Source of the DNA: SIG435 sp045530725
GTDB lineage: Bacteria; Bacillota; Clostridia; UMGS1810
Direction: 5' to 3'
Assembly (NCBI GenBank): GCA_045530725.1
Contig: JAZSCT010000021.1
Location: forward strand, 1 to 64,000
Length of the DNA: 64,000 nucleotides
The translations under genes and the position numbers were made by a program. This document shows, piece after piece, positions 24,580 through 32,105 of this stretch; within the stretch, counting starts at the first letter, position 1; each line of letters opens with the position of its first letter. The notes beneath the pieces are model-generated. The model was given only the letters and a program-made list of their open reading frames with translations. It was not told where the DNA came from and ran no database searches.

Positions 24580-25332
24580 CTATCCTCTTATAACATAATT
24601 TGTAAGTTTGCCTATTCCCTGGATTTCCACAGTAACCATATCCCCGTCCATAAGCCTACCTACGCCCTTGGGTGTACCTGTGGCAATGATATCTCCGGGA
24701 TAGAGTGTCATTATCTTTGAAATATAACTTACAAGAGTATATACGTCTCTCATCATATTTTTTGTATTGGAACTCTGCTTAAGTTCGCCGTTTACATAGA
24801 GTTTAATATCAAGGTTTAAAGGATCTGCATCTGTCTCAAGACATGGTCCTACAGGACAGAAGGTGTCATATCCTTTGGCTCTTATCCATTGAGACTCACG
24901 GCTCTGGATATCCCTTGCAGTCACGTCATTTAAACAGGTGTATCCCATAATGTAGTTTTTTGCATCTTCTTTGGATACATTTTTGCAGGTTGCACCTATT
25001 ACCACACCAAGTTCCGCCTCGTAGTCAACCCGCTCTGATTCCTCAGGAATCACTATAGAATCACCGTGACCTATCACAGAACTTGAAGGTTTCATAAAGA
25101 TAACAGGCTCCTCTGCTACCTTTGATCCCATTTCTTCGATATGTTCTCTGTAGTTTTCGCCTATGCATACAATCTTTGACGGAGTTGACGGTGGAAGAAA
25201 ATCCACCTGATCCATACTGTATTCAAGACTTATATTGAGTTTGCCTGTATTGGAATCTATCTTTTTTATCTTATCGTTAAAAAGAATACCTTCGCACACT
25301 TTGTTATCGTACATAAATCTTACAAATTTCAT
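24580..25332 (-). CDS. fumarylacetoacetate hydrolase family protein
   Basis: A 250-residue enzyme of the FAH superfamily, which includes acylpyruvases, oxaloacetate decarboxylases and 2-hydroxyhepta-2,4-diene-dioate isomerases. The metal-binding E-x-E of VDYEAELGVVIG is present, preceded by the CIGENYREHIEEM and FMKPSSSVIGHGD segments and followed by SREDxQ-like and GTPKGVGRLMDGD motifs. The substrate cannot be read. Based on relatives, an acylpyruvate or oxaloacetate is likely. It lies between engB and pcrA with gaps of about ten bases. Confidence 0.88.
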   Translation of the reverse strand: MKFVRFMYDNKVCEGILFNDKIKKIDSNTGKLNISLEYSMDQVDFLPPSTPSKIVCIGENYREHIEEMGSKVAEEPVIFMKPSSSVIGHGDSIVIPEESERVDYEAELGVVIGATCKNVSKEDAKNYIMGYTCLNDVTARDIQSRESQWIRAKGYDTFCPVGPCLETDADPLNLDIKLYVNGELKQSSNTKNMMRDVYTLVSYISKIMTLYPGDIIATGTPKGVGRLMDGDMVTVEIQGIGKLTNYVIRG

Positions 25333-25341
25333 AATGTCCTC

Positions 25342-25932
25342 CTATTCAATACCCAATACTTCTTCTACATAGCACCAGAACTCTTCCACACCCATATTCT
25401 TTACTGTGGAAAAGGGGATGATGATATCATCTCCCGAAAGTCCAAGAGTCTCTATAATAACGCCAAGGTTTTTCTGAAGTTCGGTTTTTGAAAGTTTGTC
25501 ACATTTAGTAGCGATAACAACCGCCCTATCACAGAAGTTTCTCACATAATTCATCATCATACAGTCATCTTCTGTAGGCTTGTGACGTGAATCAACCAAT
25601 GTGATAATCTGCTGAAGTCCCTGTCTGGTATTGAGATATGTTTCTATCATATCTGCCCATTTCTTCTTTTCTTCCTTGGACACCTTTGCATATCCGTATC
25701 CGGGAAGATCCACAAAATACATAGTGTCGTCTATATTGAAGAAATTTATTGTAGCGGTTTTGCCCGGTTTCGAACTTACTCTTGCAAGACTTTTTCTGTT
25801 TAAGAGTTTGTTTATCAGAGAGGATTTTCCTACATTTGATCTTCCTGCAAATGCAATCTCTCCCGAAAGATTCTTCGGATATTGCTTAGGCGATACAGCA
25901 GAGATTGTCAGGGAAACATTGTGTATATTCAT
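25342..25932 (-). CDS. engB: ribosome biogenesis GTP-binding protein
   Basis: A 196-residue GTPase (YsxC/EngB) needed for late assembly of the 50S ribosomal subunit. G1 is GRSNVGKSS (30-38), G2 is the KPGKTATINFF switch, G3 is DLPGYG, G4 is TKCDKLS, and G5 is near PFSTVKN. The length and N-terminus are standard. It follows lon after 23 bases, the usual lon-engB order of Firmicutes. Confidence 0.96.
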   Translation of the reverse strand: MNIHNVSLTISAVSPKQYPKNLSGEIAFAGRSNVGKSSLINKLLNRKSLARVSSKPGKTATINFFNIDDTMYFVDLPGYGYAKVSKEEKKKWADMIETYLNTRQGLQQIITLVDSRHKPTEDDCMMMNYVRNFCDRAVVIATKCDKLSKTELQKNLGVIIETLGLSGDDIIIPFSTVKNMGVEEFWCYVEEVLGIE

Positions 25933-25955
25933 ATCTATCTTCCTTTCGGGATTCT

Positions 25956-28379
25956 TTATATAAGTGCTGCCGAAATCACATCGTCTGCAGTTTCTGCAGG
26001 AATGAAGGTAATCTTCTGTCTGATTTCTTCAGGTATGTCATCTATATCGGCAAGGTTGTCCTTTGGAATAATAATGGTCTTTATCCCTGCACGGTATGCA
26101 CCAAGGCTCTTTTCCTTAAGACCGCCGATGGGAAGAACTCTTCCTCTGATGGTGATCTCTCCTGTCATAGCCACATCTTTATTTACCTTCTTTCCTGTAA
26201 GAGCAGAAAGAAGTGCAGTAGTCATAGTGATACCTGCAGATGGACCGTCCTTTGGTGTGGCACCTTCAGGCACGTGGATATGGATATCCTTGTTTTTGTA
26301 GAAATCAGGGTCCACATTATATTTTAATGCATTGGAACGGATGAAACTTACCGCCGCACGGGCAGATTCCTTCATCACATCCCCAAGGCTTCCTGTAAGT
26401 TCAAGTTTGCCTGTGCCGTCGGTGATATTTACTTCCACAAAGAGAGTTTCTCCGCCAACCTGAGTCCAGGCAAGGCCTGTTACCACGCCCACGGTATGCT
26501 GCTTACCCTTGGAATTATGTGAGTACTTCTTTTTGCCAAGGTATTCTTCCACATTTTTTGCGGTGATTTTTTCCGAGAAGGTTTCGGTTGCATAGACTTT
26601 TCTTGCAACTTTTCTCATCACCTGAGAAAGTTTTCTCTCAAGTTCTCTTACACCTGCTTCTTTTGTGTATGAATTGATAATTTCAAGAATGCCTGTATCT
26701 GTAAATGATATACTGTCTTTTGTAAGTCCGTTTGCTTCAAGAGTCTTTGGTATAAGATGTCTCTTTGCGATACAGAGTTTTTCTCTGTCGGTATATCCGG
26801 GTACATGTATAACTTCCATTCTGTCAAGGAGAGGCTTGTCTATAGTATCAAGAGAATTTGCTGTGGTAATAAACAATACTCCCGACAAATCAAAGGGAAG
26901 TTCCACAAAATGATCACGGAATGAGAAATTCTGCTCAGAATCAAGTACCTCAAGAAGCGCTGATGAGGGATCTCCCTTGAAATCTTTGCTCATCTTGTCA
27001 ACTTCATCAAGAAGGATAAGAGGATTCTTGGTGCCTGCCTGTTTAAGTGCTGTGATAATTCGTCCGGGCATCGCACCGATGTATGTCTTTCTGTGGCCTC
27101 TTATTTCCGCTTCGTCCTTCACACCGCCAAGGGAAATCCTTGCGTATTTTCTGTTAAGTGCTTTTGCAATACTTGATGCAATGGATGTCTTACCTACTCC
27201 CGGAGGTCCCACAAGACAAAGGATAGGGGACTTAAGTCCTTCAGAAAGGGAATGAACTGCAAGGAATTCAAGGATTCTGTCCTTTACGTCCTTAAGCCCG
27301 TAGTGATCTTTTTCAAGAATCTTTTCTGCGTTTAATATATCTCTGTTTTCTTCTGTTTCCACACTCCATGGGATTTCGCAAAGCGTCTCCACATAGTTCT
27401 GTATAACGGGAAGTTCTGCACTTCCGAACTGCATCCTGTACATTCTGGAAAGTTCTTTGTCTGCCTTTTCCATTACATATTCAGGTACATTCATATCAAG
27501 AAGTCTCTGTCTTAATTCGTCAATGTCACCTTTGATGCCGTCTCTGTCACCAAGTTCATCCTGAATGACCTTAAGTTGCTCACGAAGAAAGTATTCCTTC
27601 TGATTGCGGTCCATATTGATCTTCACTTGTCTGTCGATATCTTTTTCCACCTTGATGATTTCTGTTTCTTCCCTGAGATAGAGACTCAGAAGTTTCAGTC
27701 TTTCTACCACATCGACAGTAGAGAGAAGTTCCTGTTTGTCATCTGCTTCAAAACCAACATTTGCACATACTGCATCACAGAAATGATTTGGATTTTCTAT
27801 ATTTATAATCCCTGCAGTAGCATCAACGGGATTTTTGCCCATAGCAGAGTAGTATTCTGCAAGAAGATTCTTAATATGACGGATATATGCATCTATCTCG
27901 ATTTTTTCTTCCTGAGAAAAGTCCTTCTTTTCTTCATATTCCTTGATTTTGCATTTAAAAAATCCTGTATGAGAAATAAACTCGGTGATTTCTCCTCTTT
28001 TGATACCTTCCACAAGAACTCTGCAGTTCTTTTCGGGAAGTTTGAGCACCTGTTTCACTTTGGCGATCGTGCCGAAGGTGTGGATTTCTTCCCTAGTAGG
28101 ATTGTCATTGTGAGGGTTTTTCTGTGCGGTGAGAAATACTGTCTGATTTGTAAGAACTGCCGCTTCAAGGGCTTTGAGAGCCGCATTTCTCTTCACGTCG
28201 AAATGAAGTATCATATATGGAAATACTGGAAGTCCCTTAAGAACAACAACAGGAAGGATTTTTTCTTCAGGATTGTTCTGTACTTTACTTTCTGTCTCTG
28301 TATTCTGAGATACTTCTTTTGTCTCGATTTCTTCTGTATTTATATTTTCAACTGTTTCTTTGATATCATCTTTTTTCAT
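25956..28379 (-). CDS. lon: ATP-dependent protease La
   Basis: An 807-residue Lon protease that degrades misfolded and regulatory proteins. The N-terminal substrate domain begins PVVVLKGLPVFPYM. A long coiled region follows, then AAA+ motifs GPPGVGKTSI (Walker A) and ILLDEVDKM (Walker B). The C-terminal serine protease domain has the Ser in KDGPSAG and the Lys in IGGLKEKSLGA, the Ser-Lys dyad. ATG 28379 has AAAGGTGA upstream. The frame open to 28460 includes promoter sequence and is rejected. No CIRCE or CtsR operator is visible. Confidence 0.96.
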   Translation of the reverse strand: MKKDDIKETVENINTEEIETKEVSQNTETESKVQNNPEEKILPVVVLKGLPVFPYMILHFDVKRNAALKALEAAVLTNQTVFLTAQKNPHNDNPTREEIHTFGTIAKVKQVLKLPEKNCRVLVEGIKRGEITEFISHTGFFKCKIKEYEEKKDFSQEEKIEIDAYIRHIKNLLAEYYSAMGKNPVDATAGIINIENPNHFCDAVCANVGFEADDKQELLSTVDVVERLKLLSLYLREETEIIKVEKDIDRQVKINMDRNQKEYFLREQLKVIQDELGDRDGIKGDIDELRQRLLDMNVPEYVMEKADKELSRMYRMQFGSAELPVIQNYVETLCEIPWSVETEENRDILNAEKILEKDHYGLKDVKDRILEFLAVHSLSEGLKSPILCLVGPPGVGKTSIASSIAKALNRKYARISLGGVKDEAEIRGHRKTYIGAMPGRIITALKQAGTKNPLILLDEVDKMSKDFKGDPSSALLEVLDSEQNFSFRDHFVELPFDLSGVLFITTANSLDTIDKPLLDRMEVIHVPGYTDREKLCIAKRHLIPKTLEANGLTKDSISFTDTGILEIINSYTKEAGVRELERKLSQVMRKVARKVYATETFSEKITAKNVEEYLGKKKYSHNSKGKQHTVGVVTGLAWTQVGGETLFVEVNITDGTGKLELTGSLGDVMKESARAAVSFIRSNALKYNVDPDFYKNKDIHIHVPEGATPKDGPSAGITMTTALLSALTGKKVNKDVAMTGEITIRGRVLPIGGLKEKSLGAYRAGIKTIIIPKDNLADIDDIPEEIRQKITFIPAETADDVISAALI

Positions 28380-28424
28380 ACTATCACCTTTCAAGGGTAT
28401 ATCACCCCATATTATATCTATTAT

Positions 28425-28453
28425 ATTATACATATTTAGTAGTGACTTCGCAA
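28425..28453 (-). promoter_or_regulatory. promoter of lon
   Basis: TTGCGA (28448-28453) and TATAAT (28425-28430) on the minus strand, 17 bases apart. Transcription would start about 40 bases before the lon start codon. Confidence 0.7.
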
Positions 28454-28537
28454 GTACCAATTTACGTAAGGAGTGTAAAAATGTCCCGAACTGAAAACCA
28501 AAGGGAGAAATATTGTGCAGTTATCTTTAGGGTATCA

Positions 28538-28584
28538 TCAAAAACAAATACCATCAGAGCCAACCCCTGATGGTATTTGTTTTT
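28538..28584 (-). terminator. terminator of the 45-residue gene
   Basis: A 19-bp perfect stem (28538-28556 with 28566-28584) has A-rich and T-rich ends on both sides and can stop transcription from either direction. It lies 35 bases after the small gene. Confidence 0.88.
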
Positions 28585-28619
28585 GGTGCAACTTAATGAA
28601 AGATTTGAAAAAATGAATA

Positions 28620-28757
28620 CTAAGCAGCCATTTCTTTAAGGTCTTCTTCGCACTCACGGTATGTATCGCCGCTTGTAACGAATTTTCCATTCTCGTCATA
28701 CACTTCGTAGTGTCCTTTTACTCTTACGATTTCATATGTAACTGTTCTAATTTCCAT
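28620..28757 (-). CDS. 45-residue conserved-looking small protein
   Basis: A short gene reading MEIRTVTYEIVRVKGHYEV and ending YRECEEDLKEMAA. AAAGGAG lies nine bases before the ATG, a TATAAT box lies upstream near 28802-28807, and a strong terminator follows. These signals together make it a real gene although it is only 45 codons long. The composition suggests two or three beta strands (VTYEIVRVKGHYEVYDENGK) and one acidic helix. No cysteine, signal peptide or membrane segment is present. I do not recognise a family. Confidence 0.7.
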   Translation of the reverse strand: MEIRTVTYEIVRVKGHYEVYDENGKFVTSGDTYRECEEDLKEMAA

Positions 28758-28873
28758 AGTATATATCTCCTTTGATTTTTTGGATTTTTTACTCTGTGAT
28801 TATAATATATACTACCTGTTGTACCATAAACCGTACAGTTGGCTCGACATTCATTTTTTACTATAATAAACAT

Positions 28874-28908
28874 ACAAAAAAGAAAGGATGCAGATTTCTG
28901 CATCCTTT
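28874..28908 (-). terminator. terminator of the LacI-oxidoreductase operon
   Basis: On the minus strand AAAGGATGCAGA pairs with TCTGCATCCTTT (28883-28894 and 28897-28908) and is followed by CTTTTTTG, a few bases after the stop at 28913. Confidence 0.9.
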
Positions 28909-28912
28909 GTGG

Positions 28913-29980
28913 TTAAATATTTGTTTTTATTGCCTGCATTGTCTTTGCCGATTCAAATGCAGCCTCCATTACCTTAAGAACTCTTAATGCTTCCTCAGGC
29001 TTAATCTTCAGTTCTGCTTTGCCTTCTATGGCATCTATCATCTGCTCATACACAGGATCAAGGTTATCCACCACATCTTCAGGGCAATGTATATCAAATA
29101 CTTCTACTGTAGAAGGGTCTCTGGGTGCCATAGTCTTGGTAGGACCTGCTTTGACCTTTCTTATTTCATTTGCCCATGAGTCGTCTCTTTCCTTACATTT
29201 AACTGCCCTTCCTTCTGCAGTCCAGTCATCTATCTGAAGTGTACCTTCGTCACAAAGCACATACCATCTTGGGTGGCTTATGAAGTTGTTGGTTGCCACT
29301 TCAAGATATGCTGTAAGTCCGCTTTCGAAGGTAAGTACAAGATGAAATGCATCGTCAACCTCATCATAGTGAACTGAATACATCTTACAGAATACATTTA
29401 CTACCTTTTCATCAATCATATATAGCATCTGGTCGATAAGGTGTACTCCCCAGTCAAACATCATACCGCCGCCAAGGGCTTTTCTGTCACGCCAGCCCTT
29501 AGGGAGACCTCTTGAGCCTTCCACCCTTGATTCAATCACATAAGGCTTACCTATAACCCCCGACTCAACAAATCTTCTCATTGCCACAAAGTCTTTGTTT
29601 GTACGTCTGTTATGATCTATGGTAAGGATTTTGCCGCACATTTTGGCTACATCCATCATTTCTTCAAGGTCTTCTGACTTGATTGTAGCAGGCTTTTCAC
29701 AAAGTACATGTTTACCTGCTTTGAGTGCCTTGATTGTGATATCTTTGTGCACATCATTGTAGCAAGCCACAATCACAACATCCACTTCTTTGTCAGAGAG
29801 AAGTTCCTCAAGGGATTCATATGCATAAATCCCTTTTCCTCTGGCATCTTCCACTCTTTCGGGATTGATATCATATATTCCTTTGATGCGGAATTTGGTA
29901 TTCTCTTTTGTCATCTGTGTATAATGGTGACCTGACATCCCGCCAAATCCCACGATACTTACTGTATATGTATCTTTCAT
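28913..29980 (-). CDS. Gfo/Idh/MocA family oxidoreductase
   Basis: A 355-residue NAD(P)-dependent dehydrogenase. The Rossmann motif is VGFGGMSGHH (about 9-18), and the EKPAT motif (HVLCEKPATIKS) with its catalytic lysine follows. The C-terminal substrate domain has GGGMMFDWGVHLIDQM with the conserved histidine. The family oxidises sugars, inositols or sugar acids. The ATG at 29980 overlaps the upstream stop codon as TAATG, showing translational coupling with the isomerase gene. A GTG 12 bases upstream is the alternative start. Regulated by the LacI-type protein encoded first in the operon, by inference. Confidence 0.9.
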   Translation of the reverse strand: MKDTYTVSIVGFGGMSGHHYTQMTKENTKFRIKGIYDINPERVEDARGKGIYAYESLEELLSDKEVDVVIVACYNDVHKDITIKALKAGKHVLCEKPATIKSEDLEEMMDVAKMCGKILTIDHNRRTNKDFVAMRRFVESGVIGKPYVIESRVEGSRGLPKGWRDRKALGGGMMFDWGVHLIDQMLYMIDEKVVNVFCKMYSVHYDEVDDAFHLVLTFESGLTAYLEVATNNFISHPRWYVLCDEGTLQIDDWTAEGRAVKCKERDDSWANEIRKVKAGPTKTMAPRDPSTVEVFDIHCPEDVVDNLDPVYEQMIDAIEGKAELKIKPEEALRVLKVMEAAFESAKTMQAIKTNI

Positions 29981-30951
29981 TATACCCACCACATTTCTCC
30001 GGGATTCTGATAAATGATAACTTTCTTAAGAAATTCTACCGCCTTTTCCAGACCTTCTCTTGAACTCATAAGACCGTCTTCGTGTTCTATAGAGATACAT
30101 CCTTCGTATCCTACAGCCTTAAGGGTACTTATAATGTCATTCCATACTGAAGCATCGTGACCGTAACCTACTGTTCTGAACACCCAACTACGATTAAGGA
30201 TGTCACCATAACTTCCTGTATCGAGGACGCCATTTACCTTTGTATTTGCTTCGTCAATCTTTGTATCCTTTGCATGAAAATGGTAGATTGCTTTTTCTTT
30301 GCCAAGATATTTAATAGCCTCCACCGGATCGATTCCCTGCCAGAAAAGATGGCTCGGGTCAAAATTTGCACCGATTGTTTCGCCTACTGCATTTCTCAGT
30401 TTCATAAGAGATGAAGGATTATATACGCAAAAACCAGGATGCATTTCAAATGCGATTTTCTTAACTCCGTGCCTGTTTGCTTTCTTCACTTCTTCTGTCC
30501 AGTAGGGGATAAGCACATCTTCCCATTGGTATTTAAGTATGTCAAGATATTCATTTGGCCATGCACATGTTACCCAGTTGGGATTTTTTGAATCTTTGCA
30601 GTCACCGGGGCAACCTGAGAAACCCACTATTGTATCAATCTCCATCTGTTCTGCCATAATATATGCCGCATCCATATCTGCCTGATATCTCATGGCTTCT
30701 TCCTTTGTAGGATGAACAGGGTTTCCATGACAGGCAAGAGCAGAAATCTTCATATTGTTTGCTTTGAGGAGATCCTTAAGTTCTTTTGCCTTTGAAAGAT
30801 CTTTGGCATATTCCACTGCATCTGCATGTGCCTTGCCCGGATATCCTCCAACACCAAGTTCTATTGAGTCAACACCCAATGACGCAAGGTATTCTATACT
30901 TTCTTTAAGTGGTGTGCCACCAAGTACAGGGGACATAACACTAAGTTCCAT
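29980..30951 (-). CDS. sugar phosphate isomerase/epimerase (xylose isomerase-like TIM barrel)
   Basis: A 323-residue TIM-barrel protein of the AP endonuclease family 2 / sugar isomerase superfamily. Typical segments are VDSIELGVGGYPG, ISALACHGNPVHP, the metal-site glutamate in IAFEMHPGFCVYNP, and ANFDPSHLFWQGIDPVEA followed by HFHAKDT. Such enzymes work with Gfo/Idh/MocA dehydrogenases on inositol-type or keto-sugar substrates. It lies between the LacI regulator and the dehydrogenase and overlaps the latter by one base. No transporter gene is in this operon. Confidence 0.88.
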   Translation of the reverse strand: MELSVMSPVLGGTPLKESIEYLASLGVDSIELGVGGYPGKAHADAVEYAKDLSKAKELKDLLKANNMKISALACHGNPVHPTKEEAMRYQADMDAAYIMAEQMEIDTIVGFSGCPGDCKDSKNPNWVTCAWPNEYLDILKYQWEDVLIPYWTEEVKKANRHGVKKIAFEMHPGFCVYNPSSLMKLRNAVGETIGANFDPSHLFWQGIDPVEAIKYLGKEKAIYHFHAKDTKIDEANTKVNGVLDTGSYGDILNRSWVFRTVGYGHDASVWNDIISTLKAVGYEGCISIEHEDGLMSSREGLEKAVEFLKKVIIYQNPGEMWWV

Positions 30952-30967
30952 AATAGATTCTCCTTTT

Positions 30968-31951
30968 TTAATTTATGGTTGATTCTCTTGATATTATTTT
31001 ATAATTGAGAATTTTGTTCTGATATTTTTCTTTCTTCATTACCTTACAGAGCATCCTGAAGGCCTCTTTCCCAAGGTCATTTGCAGGTTGTGCAACTGTG
31101 GTAATGGAAGGTGTTGTTATATATGATGCATCCGTGTTGTCAAATCCGATTACTGACACATCCTCGGGAACTGTTCTTCCACTCTGGATGATTGCCTTTA
31201 TAGCACCTGCCGCCATTCTGTCAGAAATTGCAAACACGCCGTCAAAATCCGCCCCTGACCCAATAAATGCTTCCGTTTCGCTAACAGCATTGCGGTAACC
31301 GTAGTTGCCTGAAAAAACAAGTTTTGGATCAAATTCGATGTGATTATCCTTAAGTGCCTTTTTGTATCCTTCAAGTCTCTCTTTGGTAGAAATAAGATCA
31401 TTATCTACAGTAAAAAATGCTATTTTTCTTCTGCCGGATTTTATAAGCCGGTTTACTGCATCATATGATGCTCCCATGCTATCCACAGTAACATAAGGAG
31501 TAGATTCTTTGTCCACATATTCACAGCATTGAACAATGGGAATTGTGGCAGAGTATTCCCGCATTTCTTCTTTTGTAATAGAACTATTCAGGATAATCAT
31601 TCCATCTACAAGTTTGTTCCTTGCGAAATTTACATATTTCTTCTCGGTATTCTTGTCTCCGTTTGTGGCACATACAAGGATACTGTAACCAGATTTTTCT
31701 GCTTCTTTGTCAATCGCCCTTATTACCTTGTTACAAAATGTATTGGACAGAGATGCAAGCATGACAAGAATGTTATCTGTCTGTCTTCTGCGAAGATTTC
31801 TTCCGATAAGGTTGGAATGATATCCCACTTTGTTTGCTACAGACAGTACTTTCTTTCGGGTTTCTTCCGTAACTGCCGCATCATCATTCATAACCCTGGA
31901 TACAGTCGCAACCGACACTTCAGCAAGTTTCGCCAGTTCTTTTATGGTCAA
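30968..31951 (-). CDS. LacI family transcriptional regulator
   Basis: A 327-residue repressor. The N-terminal helix-turn-helix reads MTIKELAKLAEVSVATVSRV and a hinge helix follows near NLIGRNLRRR. The rest is a periplasmic-binding-protein fold (GMIILNSSITKEEM, GVFAISDRMAAGAIKA, VIGFDNTDASYIT). The start is TTG at 31951, with GGAGGAG seven bases upstream. A perfect LacI/CcpA-type palindrome overlaps its promoter, so it is likely self-regulated or under catabolite control. It leads the operon with the isomerase and dehydrogenase, which are its probable targets. Confidence 0.93.
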   Translation of the reverse strand: MTIKELAKLAEVSVATVSRVMNDDAAVTEETRKKVLSVANKVGYHSNLIGRNLRRRQTDNILVMLASLSNTFCNKVIRAIDKEAEKSGYSILVCATNGDKNTEKKYVNFARNKLVDGMIILNSSITKEEMREYSATIPIVQCCEYVDKESTPYVTVDSMGASYDAVNRLIKSGRRKIAFFTVDNDLISTKERLEGYKKALKDNHIEFDPKLVFSGNYGYRNAVSETEAFIGSGADFDGVFAISDRMAAGAIKAIIQSGRTVPEDVSVIGFDNTDASYITTPSITTVAQPANDLGKEAFRMLCKVMKKEKYQNKILNYKIISRESTIN

Positions 31952-31973
31952 ATATATCTCCTCCTTTTTGGTT

Positions 31974-32014
31974 TGTAATCGTTTTCATTATACCACATAA
32001 CATAATAAAGTCAA
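31974..32014 (-). promoter_or_regulatory. promoter and cre/LacI-type operator of the sugar operon
   Basis: TTGACT (32009-32014) and TATAAT (31987-31992) on the minus strand are 16 bases apart. The operator TGAAAACGATTACA (31974-31987) starts in the last base region of the -10 box and covers the likely start point. It matches the CcpA cre pattern TGWAANCGNTNWCA at every position. Confidence 0.82.
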
Positions 32015-32056
32015 TAGCACAAATTTAATTTAACAAAAAGAAATATTATTTGTTAC

Positions 32057-32093
32057 AAAAAAGGAGTGTAAAAATTTTTGCTTTTTACACTCC
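32057..32093 (-). terminator. terminator of the serpin gene
   Basis: On the minus strand GGAGTGTAAAAA pairs with TTTTTACACTCC (32063-32074 and 32082-32093) and is followed by TTTTTTG, 13 bases after the stop codon. Confidence 0.9.
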
Positions 32094-32105
32094 CTCATAA
32101 GGATA

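Noticed and set aside
27576..28439. Plus-strand frame of 287 codons opposite lon
   Set aside because: It lies opposite the well-conserved lon gene and is rich in Phe, Ile and Cys, as expected for a shadow of Lys/Glu-rich coding sequence.
28470..28510. Fourth copy of the structured element, at GTGTAAAAATGTCCCGAAC
   Set aside because: Only the left end resembles the element. The arm, core and right end are absent, so it is at best a fragment.
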